From Streptomyces sp. NRRL S-87 (lineage in GTDB: Bacteria > Actinomycetota > Actinomycetes > Streptomycetales > Streptomycetaceae), in NCBI RefSeq assembly GCF_000719335.1, contig NZ_JOGB01000056.1:1-44645 (forward strand): a DNA stretch of 44,645 bases, read 5' to 3'. Below the pieces are notes generated by a model that was not told where the DNA came from, made no database searches, and was given only the letters and a program-made list of their open reading frames with translations. Made by a program: the position numbers and the translations under genes. Position 1 is the first letter of the stretch, and every line of letters begins with the position of its first letter. This document shows positions 1 through 8,951 of the stretch, in pieces.

Positions 1-577
1 CCCGCGCCCCCCCGCGCCCCGTCCCCCGTCCGGAATCCGAGACGACCCTCCCACCGGCCGCGCCGACCCGCTTCGGTGCGGTCTTTGTCGTATGTCCGAC
101 CTGTCCCGATGCATCCGCCCAAGAACTGCTCATCAAGAGCCAGTTGGGCCCGATGTCCGATCCGCGCGGTACGGGTGGTGTTGAACCGCTGAGCCGCGCG
201 CCCGGTCCGGATAACGGAAGACATCAAGCCACATCACGGTTGCGCATCACATCCCTGTCGGGTCTGGCGGGTGATCGCGGCGCCGTTGAAGACTCCCCCC
301 CACGAAGAGCTGACCGGCCCCCCGGCCACCGACTCTTCACGTGCACGTCAGCCACTTGTTTCCGGCCAACCACGTGCACCCGCACCGCATCGCACAGCAC
401 CGCAAGCACCGCAGAGCACCACTGCCCCAACCACCACGGGGCAAAGCACCGCACGCACAGCAACGCAAATCCGAGCACTCGCTCCACCAGCGACACCGCG
501 ACACCGATGTGAACCAAGCCGCTACAGCGGCGGGCATGGGCCGGCCACCCGTCGGCCGAGAGGGGTCCCCTAAAACG
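1..577. other. Gene-free leader region upstream of the peptide transporter operon
   Basis: I see no convincing gene in this stretch. The first 40 bases are C-rich, and bases about 340-535 are strongly A/C-biased on the + strand, unlike coding sequence of this genome. Two copies of CACGTGCAC lie at 338-346 and 371-379, 33 bp apart. Open frames here have poor codon structure and overlap one another on both strands. The likely role is the promoter and long 5' leader of the operon that begins at 578, but I cannot place a confident -35/-10 pair. Confidence 0.5.
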
Positions 578-1567
578 ATGACGGCACCACTGCACGACAC
601 AGCCGCGGACGAGATAGCCGCCGTCGCCGCCGAAGTCCCTGCCAAGGCCATCGAGGGTCGTTCGCCCGGCAAGATCGCGTGGATGCGCCTCAAGCGCGAC
701 AAGGTCGCGCTCGCCGGCGGGTTCATCGTGATCGCCCTGATCCTGGTCGCCATCTTCGCCCCGCAGATCGTGAGTCTGCTGGGCCACCCGCCGAACGAGT
801 TCCACGAGGACCTCATCGATCCCGACCTGAGCATCCCCAAGGGGGACTGGGGCGGCATCAGTTCGGACTACCTGCTCGGCGTCGAGCCCATCAACGGCCG
901 CGACGTCTTCAGCCGGATCGTGTACGGCTCCCGCATCTCGCTCCTGGTGGCCTTCCTCGCGGCCTTCGTCTCCGTGGTCATCGGCTCGATCCTGGGCGCC
1001 CTGGCCGGCTTCCTCGGCGGTTGGGTGGACGCGGTCATCAGCCGCGTGATGGACCTGCTGCTCGCCTTCCCGCAGCTGCTGTTCACCATCGCCCTGGTCT
1101 CCGTGGTCCCCAACGAGCTGTGGGGCCTGACCGGCACCGGCGTGCGCATGGGCGTCCTGATCGTGGTCATCGGCTTCTTCGGGTGGCCGTACATCGGCCG
1201 CATCGTGCGCGGCCAGACCATCTCCCTGCGCGAGCGCGAGTACGTCGAGGCCGCCCGCTCCCTGGGCGCGGGCCGCGGCTACATCCTCTTCAAGGAGATG
1301 CTGCCGAACCTGGTGGCCCCGATCCTCGTCTACACGACGCTGATCATCCCCACGAACATCCTCACCGAGGCCGCCCTCAGCTTCCTGGGCGCCGGCGTCA
1401 AGCCCCCCACCGCTTCCTGGGGAAAGATGCTCTCCGACGCCATCAGCACGTACCAGGCGGACCCCATGTACATGGTGGTCCCCGGTCTCGCGATCTTCCT
1501 TACCGTCCTTGCGTTCAACCTCTTCGGGGACGGGCTGCGTGACGCACTCGACCCCAAGGGCAGCTGA
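578..1567 (+). CDS. Peptide ABC transporter permease, DppC/OppC type
   Basis: This is one of two inner-membrane permease subunits of an oligopeptide/dipeptide importer (329 aa). ATG 578 was chosen over in-frame starts further upstream because the protein then begins with a normal hydrophilic N-terminus before the first membrane segment (about residues 46-66). The BPD_transp_1 core follows, with the EAA loop EYVEAARSLGAGRGYILFKE that docks the ATPases. The C-terminus DALDPKGS is typical of DppC/OppC. It is the first gene of the five-gene operon and precedes the binding-protein gene, an order I recall as common in Streptomyces. The substrate cannot be read from the sequence; peptides are inferred from the family. 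Confidence 0.93.
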   Translation: MTAPLHDTAADEIAAVAAEVPAKAIEGRSPGKIAWMRLKRDKVALAGGFIVIALILVAIFAPQIVSLLGHPPNEFHEDLIDPDLSIPKGDWGGISSDYLLGVEPINGRDVFSRIVYGSRISLLVAFLAAFVSVVIGSILGALAGFLGGWVDAVISRVMDLLLAFPQLLFTIALVSVVPNELWGLTGTGVRMGVLIVVIGFFGWPYIGRIVRGQTISLREREYVEAARSLGAGRGYILFKEMLPNLVAPILVYTTLIIPTNILTEAALSFLGAGVKPPTASWGKMLSDAISTYQADPMYMVVPGLAIFLTVLAFNLFGDGLRDALDPKGS

Positions 1568-1615
1568 ACCGTTTCATCTGATTCACCTGAATCCATTCCT
1601 GGAGGTTGGAACACC

Positions 1616-3376
1616 GTGATCCGCAGAAAGCAGGCAGTCGCGATCGCCGCCGTGGCGGCCGCCCTGTCCCTCACCGCCACCGCGTGCGGCGGCGGCAAGG
1701 ACGGCGACAACGGCAAGGACAACGCGGGTGCCGCGTTCAACGCCGCGACCAAGGGCATGGTCAACGTGTCCGACAAGAAGGGCGGCGAGCTCAAGCTCTG
1801 GTCGCCCCAGGACGTCGACTACCTCGACCCGGCGCGCGCCTACTACGGCTTCGTCTGGAACATGCAGCGCCTGTACATCCGCCAGCTGCTCGCGTACGAC
1901 AGCAAGCCGGGCGCCGCGGGCACCAAGCTCGTCCCGGACCTCGCCGAGGCCCTGCCGGTCCTGAGCAACGGCGGCAAGACCTACACGCTGAAGCTCAAGG
2001 ACGGCGTGAAGTTCGAGGACGGCACGCCGATCACCTCGAAGGACATCAAGTACGGCATCGAGCGCGTCTTCGCCCAGGACGTCCTGTCCGGCGGCCCGAC
2101 GTACCTGATCGACATCCTCGACCAGGGCCAGAAGTACACGGGTCCCTACAAGGACAAGGACCCCAACAAGCTGGGTCTGAAGTCCGTCCAGACCCCGGAC
2201 GACAAGACGATCGTCTTCAACCTGGCGAAGCCCAACTCGGACTTCTCCTACCTGCTGGCGATGCCGTCCTCCTCCCCGGTCCCGGCCGCCAAGGACACCG
2301 GCGCGAAGTACACCAACCAGCCGGTCGCCACCGGCCCGTACAAGGTGACCTCCTTCACCGCGGGCAAGGGCGCCACCTTCGAGCGCAACCCGAACTGGGA
2401 CCCGAAGACCGACACGATCCGCAAGGGTCTGCCGGACAAGGTCTCCTTCACGGTGACCACCAACCCGGAGGACATGGACCAGCGCCTGCTCAACGGTGAC
2501 ATCGACCTCGCGGTCGACGGCACCGGCGTGCAGACCGCGGCCCGCATCAAGATCCTTCAGGACCCGAAGCTGAAGAAGAACGCGGACAACCCGTTCACGG
2601 GCTACATCCGCTACTTCGCCTTCCCGCAGACGGTCAAGCCGTTCGACAACATCGAGTGCCGCAAGGCCGTCATCTACGCGGCCGACCCGACCTCGCTGCA
2701 GACCGGCCGCGGCGGCCCGACCTCGGGTGACCTCGGCGCGAACATGCTGCCGCCCGGCATCCCCGGCGCCGACAAGTCGTACGACCCGTACGGCCTGACC
2801 GGCGGCAAGCCGCAGGAGGCGAAGGCCAAGGAGGCCCTGGCCAAGTGCGGCCAGCCGAACGGCTTCAAGACCACGATCGCGGTCCGCAACAACCGCGCCG
2901 CCGAGGTCAAGACCGCCGAGTCCCTGCAGGCCGCGCTGAAGAAGGTCGGCATCGAGGCCGCCATCGACCAGTACGACGGCAAGCTCTCCTCCTCCACGAT
3001 CGGCTCGCCCGAGAACGTGAAGAAGAAGGGCTACGGCATCATCGTGATGGGCTGGGGCGCCGACTACAACTCCGGCTCGGGCTTCCTGCAGCCGCTGGTC
3101 GACGGCTCGTTCATCCTGCCGAACGGCAACAACAACTACACGATGATCAACGACCCGGAGATCAACGGCCTGTTCGACAAGGCCGCTGACGCCGCGACCC
3201 CCGAGGCCGCCGCTCCGTTCTACACGGACATCAACAAGAAGGTCATGGAGAAGGCGCTCTACCTGCCGATCAACTTCGACAAGGCCTTCGTGTACCACAA
3301 CCCCCGCCTGACGAACGTCTACTTCAACGACTCGATGGGCAAGATCGACCTCGCCACCGTGGGCGTCGTCAAGTAA
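1616..3376 (+). CDS. Peptide-binding lipoprotein of ABC importer (SBP family 5)
   Basis: This is the extracellular solute-binding protein of the importer (586 aa), which captures peptides and delivers them to the permeases. The start is GTG 1616, with GGAGG at 1601-1605. The N-terminus is a lipoprotein signal: MIRRKQ, a hydrophobic stretch, then the lipobox region TATAC with Cys24 as the lipidated residue, followed by a Gly/Lys/Asp-rich linker. The body matches SBP_bac_5 (EALPVLSNGGKTYTLKLKDG, then EDGTPITSKDIKYGIERV). It lies 48 nt after the first permease gene and 127 nt before the next; that second gap holds a strong hairpin. The fold resembles DppA/OppA/BldKB-like proteins, and the specificity is unknown. 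Confidence 0.93.
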   Translation: MIRRKQAVAIAAVAAALSLTATACGGGKDGDNGKDNAGAAFNAATKGMVNVSDKKGGELKLWSPQDVDYLDPARAYYGFVWNMQRLYIRQLLAYDSKPGAAGTKLVPDLAEALPVLSNGGKTYTLKLKDGVKFEDGTPITSKDIKYGIERVFAQDVLSGGPTYLIDILDQGQKYTGPYKDKDPNKLGLKSVQTPDDKTIVFNLAKPNSDFSYLLAMPSSSPVPAAKDTGAKYTNQPVATGPYKVTSFTAGKGATFERNPNWDPKTDTIRKGLPDKVSFTVTTNPEDMDQRLLNGDIDLAVDGTGVQTAARIKILQDPKLKKNADNPFTGYIRYFAFPQTVKPFDNIECRKAVIYAADPTSLQTGRGGPTSGDLGANMLPPGIPGADKSYDPYGLTGGKPQEAKAKEALAKCGQPNGFKTTIAVRNNRAAEVKTAESLQAALKKVGIEAAIDQYDGKLSSSTIGSPENVKKKGYGIIVMGWGADYNSGSGFLQPLVDGSFILPNGNNNYTMINDPEINGLFDKAADAATPEAAAPFYTDINKKVMEKALYLPINFDKAFVYHNPRLTNVYFNDSMGKIDLATVGVVK

Positions 3377-3396
3377 CAGCAGGACACAGCAGGACA
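3377..3396 (+). repeat. Tandem 10-nt duplication after the binding-protein stop codon
   Basis: CAGCAGGACA occurs twice head to tail immediately after the TAA stop codon. A small inverted repeat follows (CATGTG 3395-3400 and CACATG 3410-3415). This looks like a local replication-slippage product in a 3' untranslated segment. Confidence 0.6.
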
Positions 3397-3448
3397 TGTG
3401 CCTTCACCCCACATGCGCTAGTTCGAAGGGCAGGTGAAGGCCGCAGGC

Positions 3449-3483
3449 GGCGGCTGCCGTCCCCACAAGGGGCGGCAGCCGCC
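3449..3483 (+). terminator. Intra-operon hairpin between binding protein and permease
   Basis: Bases 3449-3463 pair with 3469-3483 over 15 positions (one G-U wobble) with a 5-nt loop. The stem lies inside the operon, 72 nt after the lipoprotein stop and 20 nt before the next start. Such stems often act as partial terminators or 3' end stabilisers, giving more binding protein than permease. That role is inferred. Confidence 0.55.
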
Positions 3484-3503
3484 CGCCCAGGCGGCCGACT
3501 GCA

Positions 3504-4505
3504 GTGCTCGTCTACCTCATCCGGCGGCTGTTCAACGTCGTCGCAACGCTGCTGGTGGTCTCCGCGGTCACCTTCGGCATCTTCTTCGCGGTGCCGAAAC
3601 TCACCGGCAGCGACCCGGCGCTCATGTACGCCGGTCGGGAGACCAACGAAACCGCTCTTCAGGGCATCCGCGTGAAGATGGGCTTCGACAAGTCCATCCC
3701 CGAGCAGTACGGACTGTTCCTCAAGGGCATCGTCGCCGGCCGTGACTACAACCAGGGCACGGACGTCACGCACTGCCCGGCCCCCTGCTTCGGGTACTCC
3801 TTCAAGGCCGAGCAGCCGGTCTGGGAGATGATGCTCGACCGCATCCCGGTCACGCTCTCCCTCGCCAGCGGCGCCGTGGTCCTCTGGGTCTTCGGCGGCG
3901 TCTTCACCGGCGTCGTATCGGCGCTACGAAGAGGCACCATCTGGGATCGGGCGACGATGATCACGGCCCTGGCCGGCGTCTCGCTCCCGATCTACTTCAC
4001 CGGCCTGCTGGCCACCTCGGTGTTCGTCTACTCCCTGGAGTGGCTGGACGCCAGCAACTACGCGCCACTGGCGGAGGACCCGGCGGCCTGGTTCAACAGC
4101 ATGATCCTCCCGTGGGTGACGCTGGCGTTCCTCTTCGCCGCGACCTACGCCCGGATCACCCGCGCGACCATGCTGGAGGTCCTCGGCGAGGACTACATCC
4201 GCACGGCCCGCGCGAAGGGCCTCAAGGAGAACGTGGTCATCGGCAAGCACGCCCTGCGTTCCACCCTGACGCCCGTCATCACCCTCGTCGGCCTCGACCT
4301 CGGCGGCCTCCTCGGCGGCGCCGTGCTCACCGAGACGACGTTCAACTTCCAGGGCCTCGGCACCGCCGCGGTCGGCGCCATCGGCGCCGGTGACCTGCCC
4401 GTCATCATGGGCGTCACCCTCATCGCGGCCTTCTTCGTCGTCATGGCGAACCTGATCGTGGACATCCTGTACTCCGTCGTCGACCCGCGCGTGAGGCTGA
4501 CGTGA
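3504..4505 (+). CDS. Peptide ABC transporter permease, DppB/OppB type
   Basis: This is the second membrane subunit of the importer (333 aa). It starts at GTG 3504 (MLVYLIRRLFNVVATLLVV), where the classic DppB first membrane helix begins at once. No strong Shine-Dalgarno sequence is visible, so translation may depend partly on the structured leader. The EAA loop is EVLGEDYIRTARAKGLKENVV, and the C-terminus ends [14 protein letters not shown] as in the family. Relative to short DppB proteins there is an extra periplasmic loop (DYNQGTDVTHCPAPCFGYSFKAEQPV) with two cysteines that could form a disulfide. Its stop overlaps the start of the next gene by 4 nt, implying translational coupling. Confidence 0.93.
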   Translation: MLVYLIRRLFNVVATLLVVSAVTFGIFFAVPKLTGSDPALMYAGRETNETALQGIRVKMGFDKSIPEQYGLFLKGIVAGRDYNQGTDVTHCPAPCFGYSFKAEQPVWEMMLDRIPVTLSLASGAVVLWVFGGVFTGVVSALRRGTIWDRATMITALAGVSLPIYFTGLLATSVFVYSLEWLDASNYAPLAEDPAAWFNSMILPWVTLAFLFAATYARITRATMLEVLGEDYIRTARAKGLKENVVIGKHALRSTLTPVITLVGLDLGGLLGGAVLTETTFNFQGLGTAAVGAIGAGDLPVIMGVTLIAAFFVVMANLIVDILYSVVDPRVRLT

Positions 4506-5626
4506 CCGAGACCAACCAGCACAACGAAGGCGCCCCCGCCGTGGGGACCGCCACCGGTCCGGTCGGCATCCCCGAGCAGGCCGGCCCCCGCCCCGAGGCC
4601 TTCCTCTCGGTGCGCAACCTCAAGGTGCACTTCCCGACCGACGACGGCCTGGTCAAGTCCGTCGACGGGGTCAGCTTCGACCTGGAGCGCGGCAAGACCC
4701 TCGGCATCGTGGGCGAGTCCGGCTCCGGCAAGTCCGTCAGCTCGCTGGCGATCATGGGCCTGCACCGCACCGGCCACAGCCGCAACCGCCCGAAGATCGA
4801 GGGCGAGATCTGGCTGGACGGCCAGGAGCTGATCCGCGCCGACGCCGACGACGTCCGCCGGCTGCGCGGCCAGAAGATGGCCATGGTCTTCCAGGACCCG
4901 CTGTCGGCGATGCACCCGTACTACTCGGTCGGCCACCAGATCGTCGAGGCGTACCGCACCCACAACGACGTCGACAAGAAGACCGCGCGCAAGCGCGCGA
5001 TCGAGATGCTCGACCGGGTCGGCATCCCCGAGCCGGGCAAGCGCGTGGACGCGTACCCGCACGAGTTCTCCGGCGGCATGCGCCAGCGCGCCATGATCGC
5101 CATGGGTCTGGTCAACAACCCCGAGCTGCTCATCGCGGACGAGCCGACCACCGCCCTCGACGTCACCGTCCAGGCGCAGATCCTCGACCTGATCCGGGAC
5201 CTGCAGAAGGAGTTCGGCTCCGCGGTCATCATGATCACGCACGACCTCGGCGTGGTCGCCGAGATGGCCGACGACATCCTCGTGATGTACGGCGGCCGGT
5301 GCGTCGAGCGCGGCTCGGCCGAGAAGGTCTTCTACGAGCCCCGGCACCCGTACACCTGGGGCCTGCTCGGCTCCATGCCGCGCGTGGACCGGGAGCAGAC
5401 CGAGCGCCTCATCCCGGTCAAGGGCTCGCCGCCGAGCCTGATCAACCTCCCGAGCGGCTGCGCCTTCAACCCGCGCTGCCCGTACGCCGACATCCCCAAG
5501 GACGGGATCACCCGCACCGTGCGGCCCGAACTGACGGATGACGGGGGCAAGCACTGGTCCGCCTGCCACATGTCGCAGGAGGAGCGGACCCGGATCTGGA
5601 CCGAAGAGATTGCGCCGAAGCTGTGA
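4502..5626 (+). CDS. Peptide ABC transporter ATP-binding protein, DppD/OppD type
   Basis: This is a cytoplasmic ATPase that powers peptide uptake together with the next gene product (374 aa, GTG start). Visible motifs are Walker A GESGSGKS (about residues 71-78), a Q-loop in [11 protein letters not shown], the signature SGGMRQR, Walker B LLIADEP and the H-loop ITHDL. The C-terminal oligo_HPY extension has the Cys pattern [11 protein letters not shown]...SACH. In the mycobacterial OppD a comparable region is reported to hold an iron-sulfur cluster; whether that applies here is inference. It overlaps both neighbours by 4 nt. Confidence 0.94.
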   Translation: MTETNQHNEGAPAVGTATGPVGIPEQAGPRPEAFLSVRNLKVHFPTDDGLVKSVDGVSFDLERGKTLGIVGESGSGKSVSSLAIMGLHRTGHSRNRPKIEGEIWLDGQELIRADADDVRRLRGQKMAMVFQDPLSAMHPYYSVGHQIVEAYRTHNDVDKKTARKRAIEMLDRVGIPEPGKRVDAYPHEFSGGMRQRAMIAMGLVNNPELLIADEPTTALDVTVQAQILDLIRDLQKEFGSAVIMITHDLGVVAEMADDILVMYGGRCVERGSAEKVFYEPRHPYTWGLLGSMPRVDREQTERLIPVKGSPPSLINLPSGCAFNPRCPYADIPKDGITRTVRPELTDDGGKHWSACHMSQEERTRIWTEEIAPKL

Positions 5627-6783
5627 CCGACATGAAGAAGACGGACGCGGCCGACGTCGAGAAGCAGGACGCCGCGGCCAAGAAGGGGTCCCTCGTCCCC
5701 GCGCAGGCCACCGGTTCCCCCGAGCCGCTCCTGCGGGTCTCCGGCCTGACCAAGCACTTCCCCATCAACAAGGGGCTGCTGCGCCGTCAGGTCGGTGCGG
5801 TCAAGGCCGTCGACGGCATCGACTTCGAGGTCTACCCCGGTGAGACCCTCGGCGTGGTCGGCGAGTCCGGCTGCGGCAAGTCGACCATGGGCCGGCTGAT
5901 CACCCGGCTGCTGGAGCCCACCGGCGGCAAGGTCGAGTTCGAGGGGAAGGACATCACGCACCTCGGCGTCTCGGCCATGCGCCCGATGCGCCGCGACGTG
6001 CAGATGATCTTCCAGGACCCGTACGGCTCGCTGAACCCGCGCCACACGGTCGGCACCATCATCAGCGCCCCCTTCAAGCTGCAGGGCGTCGAGCCCGAGG
6101 GCGGCCTGAAGGCCGAGGTCCAGCGGCTGCTGTCGCTGGTGGGCCTCAACCCCGAGCACTACAACCGCTACCCGCACGAGTTCTCCGGCGGCCAGCGCCA
6201 GCGCATCGGCATCGCCCGCGCGCTCGCACTCAAGCCGAAGCTCGTGGTGGCGGACGAGCCGGTCTCGGCGCTCGACGTGTCGATCCAGGCCCAGGTGGTC
6301 AACCTGCTGGACGACCTCCAGGACGAGCTCGGGCTCACGTACGTGATCATCGCGCACGACCTGTCGGTCATCCGGCACGTCTCGGACCGCATCGCCGTGA
6401 TGTACCTCGGAAAGATCGTCGAGCTGGCGGACCGCACGTCGCTCTACGACTCCCCGATGCACCCGTACACCAAGGCCCTGCTCTCGGCGGTGCCGGTGCC
6501 GGACCCGAAGCGGCGCGGCGCGAACACCGGGCGCATCCTGCTCAAGGGCGACGTGCCCTCGCCGATCTCGCCGCCGAGCGGCTGCCGCTTCCACACGCGG
6601 TGCTGGAAGGCGACGCAGATCTGCAAGACCACGGAGCCGCCGCTGCTGGCGCTCAAGACCGGTCACCAGGTCGCGTGCCACCACCCCGAGAACGCGCCGG
6701 ACCAGGCGCCCGGGGACGCGGCCCTGCCCGAGGGCGGGCCGGCGGACGCGTCGGGGTCGGCGGTCGAGAAGACCGACGACTGA
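5623..6783 (+). CDS. Peptide ABC transporter ATP-binding protein, DppF/OppF type
   Basis: This is the partner ATPase of the importer (386 aa, GTG start overlapping the previous gene by 4 nt). Motifs are Walker A GESGCGKS (about 80-87), the Q-loop [13 protein letters not shown], the signature SGGQRQR, Walker B LVVADEP and the H-loop IAHDLS. The C-terminal oligo_HPY part carries [15 protein letters not shown]...ACHH, again a Cys-rich cluster. The N-terminal 30 residues and the C-terminal 40 are charged and Ala/Gly/Pro-rich, probably disordered. It is the last gene of the operon and is followed at once by a perfect terminator. Confidence 0.94.
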   Translation: MTDMKKTDAADVEKQDAAAKKGSLVPAQATGSPEPLLRVSGLTKHFPINKGLLRRQVGAVKAVDGIDFEVYPGETLGVVGESGCGKSTMGRLITRLLEPTGGKVEFEGKDITHLGVSAMRPMRRDVQMIFQDPYGSLNPRHTVGTIISAPFKLQGVEPEGGLKAEVQRLLSLVGLNPEHYNRYPHEFSGGQRQRIGIARALALKPKLVVADEPVSALDVSIQAQVVNLLDDLQDELGLTYVIIAHDLSVIRHVSDRIAVMYLGKIVELADRTSLYDSPMHPYTKALLSAVPVPDPKRRGANTGRILLKGDVPSPISPPSGCRFHTRCWKATQICKTTEPPLLALKTGHQVACHHPENAPDQAPGDAALPEGGPADASGSAVEKTDD

Positions 6784-6798
6784 GGCGGAGAAGTACCC

Positions 6799-6838
6799 GT
6801 CACGGGCGGGCCGGGGTTCTCCCCGGCCCGCCCGTGAC
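6799..6838 (+). terminator. Strong terminator closing the peptide transporter operon
   Basis: Bases 6799-6816 and 6821-6838 form a perfect 18-bp stem with the tetraloop TTCT, 15 nt after the last stop codon. There is no T-tract, as is usual for Streptomyces terminators. Confidence 0.85.
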
Positions 6839-6872
6839 CGTTTGCGACCGTTTCTGACGGCACAATGTTTCG

Positions 6873-7535
6873 GTGCTGCACAACCTGTTCACCCCGACCG
6901 CGCTCCACTCCCTCGACCTGGTCGGCATCTTCGTCTTCGCCCTCGCGGGCGCGCTCCTCGCCGTGCGCAAGAACTTCGACGTCTTCGGCATCGCGATGCT
7001 GGCCGAGGTCACCGCCCTGGGCGGCGGGCTGTTCCGCGATCTGATCATCGGAGCGGTGCCTCCGGCCGCGTTCACGGACTTCGGCTACTTCGTCACGCCG
7101 CTCATCGCCGCCGCGATCGTCTTCTTCCTGCACCCCGAGGTGGCCCGGATCAACCGGTCGATCAACGTGCTCGACGCGGCGGGCCTCGGCCTGTTCTGCG
7201 TCACCGGGACGACCAAGGCCTACGAGTACGGGCTCGGCCTCACCCAGTCCGCCGCCCTCGGCCTCGCGACGGCCGTCGGCGGCGGCGTGCTGCGCGACGT
7301 GCTCGCCAACGAGGTGCCCTCGCTGCTGCGCGACCGCGAGATGTACGCCGTACCGGCGATCGTGGGTGCCGCCCTGACCGCGGTGTTCCTGTCCTTCGAC
7401 GTGCTCAACGGCGTGACCAGCTCGATCGCCGTGATCACCGCCTTCGGCTTCCGGCTGGTCGCCATGCGCTTCCACTGGCTCGCGCCCCGCGCCTGGAACC
7501 GGCGGTCGGGGGTGGCGGAGGACTCGGAGGCGTAA
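6873..7535 (+). CDS. TRIC/UPF0126 family membrane protein (putative cation channel)
   Basis: The protein has 220 aa and is built from two copies of the UPF0126 unit (YicG/TRIC family), giving about seven membrane helices. The duplicated signature is visible as ALGGGLFRDLIIG near residue 60 and AVGGGVLRDVLANEVP near residue 145. Prokaryotic TRIC relatives are trimeric potassium-permeable channels; the physiological role here is unknown. The start is GTG 6873; no Shine-Dalgarno sequence is evident, so a short or absent leader is possible. It stands alone between the transporter terminator and the MFS gene. Confidence 0.82.
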   Translation: MLHNLFTPTALHSLDLVGIFVFALAGALLAVRKNFDVFGIAMLAEVTALGGGLFRDLIIGAVPPAAFTDFGYFVTPLIAAAIVFFLHPEVARINRSINVLDAAGLGLFCVTGTTKAYEYGLGLTQSAALGLATAVGGGVLRDVLANEVPSLLRDREMYAVPAIVGAALTAVFLSFDVLNGVTSSIAVITAFGFRLVAMRFHWLAPRAWNRRSGVAEDSEA

Positions 7536-7614
7536 GGCCTCCCCGGGCCGTCCGTAAGGCCCTCCGGAGCGGGACCGGGGCATCCGCCGCGGCGAGACGT
7601 AGGGCGGTCGCCCG

Positions 7615-8925
7615 ATGCCCGGGATCCATCTCACCTCGCACGCTGGCCCCGTGATCAAAGGCATCGGAACGACCACGACGGTCCTGCGGGACCGCAACGC
7701 CCGGCTCTACCTCTCCGGCACGCTGGTGTCCGACTTCGGCACCGCCGCCCTGTGGCTGGCCGCGGGCGTCTGGGTGAAGACGCTGACCGGCTCGGACGCC
7801 CTCGCGGCACTCACGTCCTTCGCCCTCTGGGTGCCGGTCCTGGCCGGCCCGGCGCTGGGTGCTCTGGCCGACCGACTGCCCCGGCGGCCGCTGCTGGTCG
7901 CGGTCGGCCTCGTGATGGCGGCGGTGCTGCCGCTCCTGCTGCTGGTCGACTCGGCGCGGGGGGTGTGGCTCGTCTTCGCCGTCCTCCTGCTCTACGGGGC
8001 CGCGGGCACGGTCCACGACGCGGCGGAGGCGGCCCTGGTCGCCCGGACCGTCGACGCCCGGCTGCGCGGGCACTTCAACGGGCTGCGCATGACGGCCGCG
8101 GAGGCCATGAAGCTCGTCGCTCCGCTGGCCGGCGCCGGGCTGTGCGCCCGTTTCGGCGGCGGCGCCGTGGCCCTGCTCGATGCGGCGACGTTCGCCGTCG
8201 CGGCCCTGATGTTCGGACTCCTGAGGCTGCCCGCCGCAGCGGAGGGGCCGCGCCTGCCCGGCCGGAGGGAGGCGGACGGCGGGCGAGGACGGGGTGGGCT
8301 CGCGGCCGGCCTCCGCGTCCTGCGGGACTCGCCGGTCCTGCGGCCGCTGGTGCTCGCCGGTTCGGCCGTCATGCTGCTCGCCGGGCTGAACGGCGCCGCG
8401 ATCTACGCCGTCGCCGACCGGCTCCTGGGCCGGGCCCCCGCGTACGTGGGCGTGCTGTACGCCGTCCAGGGCGCCGGCTCGGTGGCCGCCGGACTCGCCG
8501 CCGGACCGCTGCTGCGCCGGCTGCCGGAGCGGGCCTGCGCCGCGCTGGGCGCCGCCCTGTTCGCGCTCGGGGCGGGGGCCCGGGCCCTGCCGTACGACGC
8601 GGCGGCCCTGTGCGGCAGCGCAGCCGTCGGCCTGGGGCTGCCGCTGGTGCTGACCGCCGCCCTGACCGCGGTGCAGCGGGAGACGCCGGACGCGGTGCTC
8701 GGGCGCACCGCGGCGACCGCGAACACGCTGCTCTTCGCCCCGAACGCGGTGGCAATCGCCCTCGGGGCCGGGCTGGCCGCAGTGGCCGACGTGCGGATCG
8801 TGCTCGCCGGGGTGGCAGGGGCGGGTCTGGTGGTGGCGGGGGCGCTGGCGCGGGGGACGCCGCGGTGCGGGGCCGGGCGGCCGGGGCGCGAGGAACCGGC
8901 GACGGAAGAAAAAGCTACCGCTTAG
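7615..8925 (+). CDS. MFS transporter (drug-efflux-like)
   Basis: This is a 12-helix major facilitator protein (up to 436 aa). The first helices contain LYLSGTLVSDFGTAALWLAAGVWV, and the loop 2-3 motif appears as GALADRLPRRPLLVAVGL. It resembles the MFS_3/enterobactin-exporter-like and macrolide-efflux-like groups, but the substrate is not deducible. ATG 7615 has an AGGGCGG about 8 nt upstream and is taken as the start. GTG 7651 (VIKGIGTTTTVLRD) is a reasonable alternative and would remove 12 residues. The C-terminal 25 residues are Arg/Gly/Glu-rich. The stop is only 26 nt before the thioesterase gene, so the two may be co-transcribed. Confidence 0.85.
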   Translation: MPGIHLTSHAGPVIKGIGTTTTVLRDRNARLYLSGTLVSDFGTAALWLAAGVWVKTLTGSDALAALTSFALWVPVLAGPALGALADRLPRRPLLVAVGLVMAAVLPLLLLVDSARGVWLVFAVLLLYGAAGTVHDAAEAALVARTVDARLRGHFNGLRMTAAEAMKLVAPLAGAGLCARFGGGAVALLDAATFAVAALMFGLLRLPAAAEGPRLPGRREADGGRGRGGLAAGLRVLRDSPVLRPLVLAGSAVMLLAGLNGAAIYAVADRLLGRAPAYVGVLYAVQGAGSVAAGLAAGPLLRRLPERACAALGAALFALGAGARALPYDAAALCGSAAVGLGLPLVLTAALTAVQRETPDAVLGRTAATANTLLFAPNAVAIALGAGLAAVADVRIVLAGVAGAGLVVAGALARGTPRCGAGRPGREEPATEEKATA

Positions 8926-8940
8926 TAGCTACCGGGGGTA
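8913..8940. promoter_or_regulatory. Overlapping palindromes between MFS and thioesterase genes
   Basis: AGCTAC (8913-8918) and GTAGCT (8925-8930) form a 6-bp inverted repeat around the MFS stop codon. GTAGCTAC (8925-8932) is itself a palindrome, AGCTACCG recurs at 8913 and 8927, and TACC/GGTA flank GGG at 8930-8940. This could be a regulator site for the downstream gene. It is small and could be chance. Confidence 0.3.
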
Positions 8941-8951
8941 AACTTCACGCC

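Noticed and set aside
180..215. Promoter TTGAAC ... GATAAC before the transporter operon
   Set aside because: The spacer is about 23 nt, well outside the 16-19 nt range.
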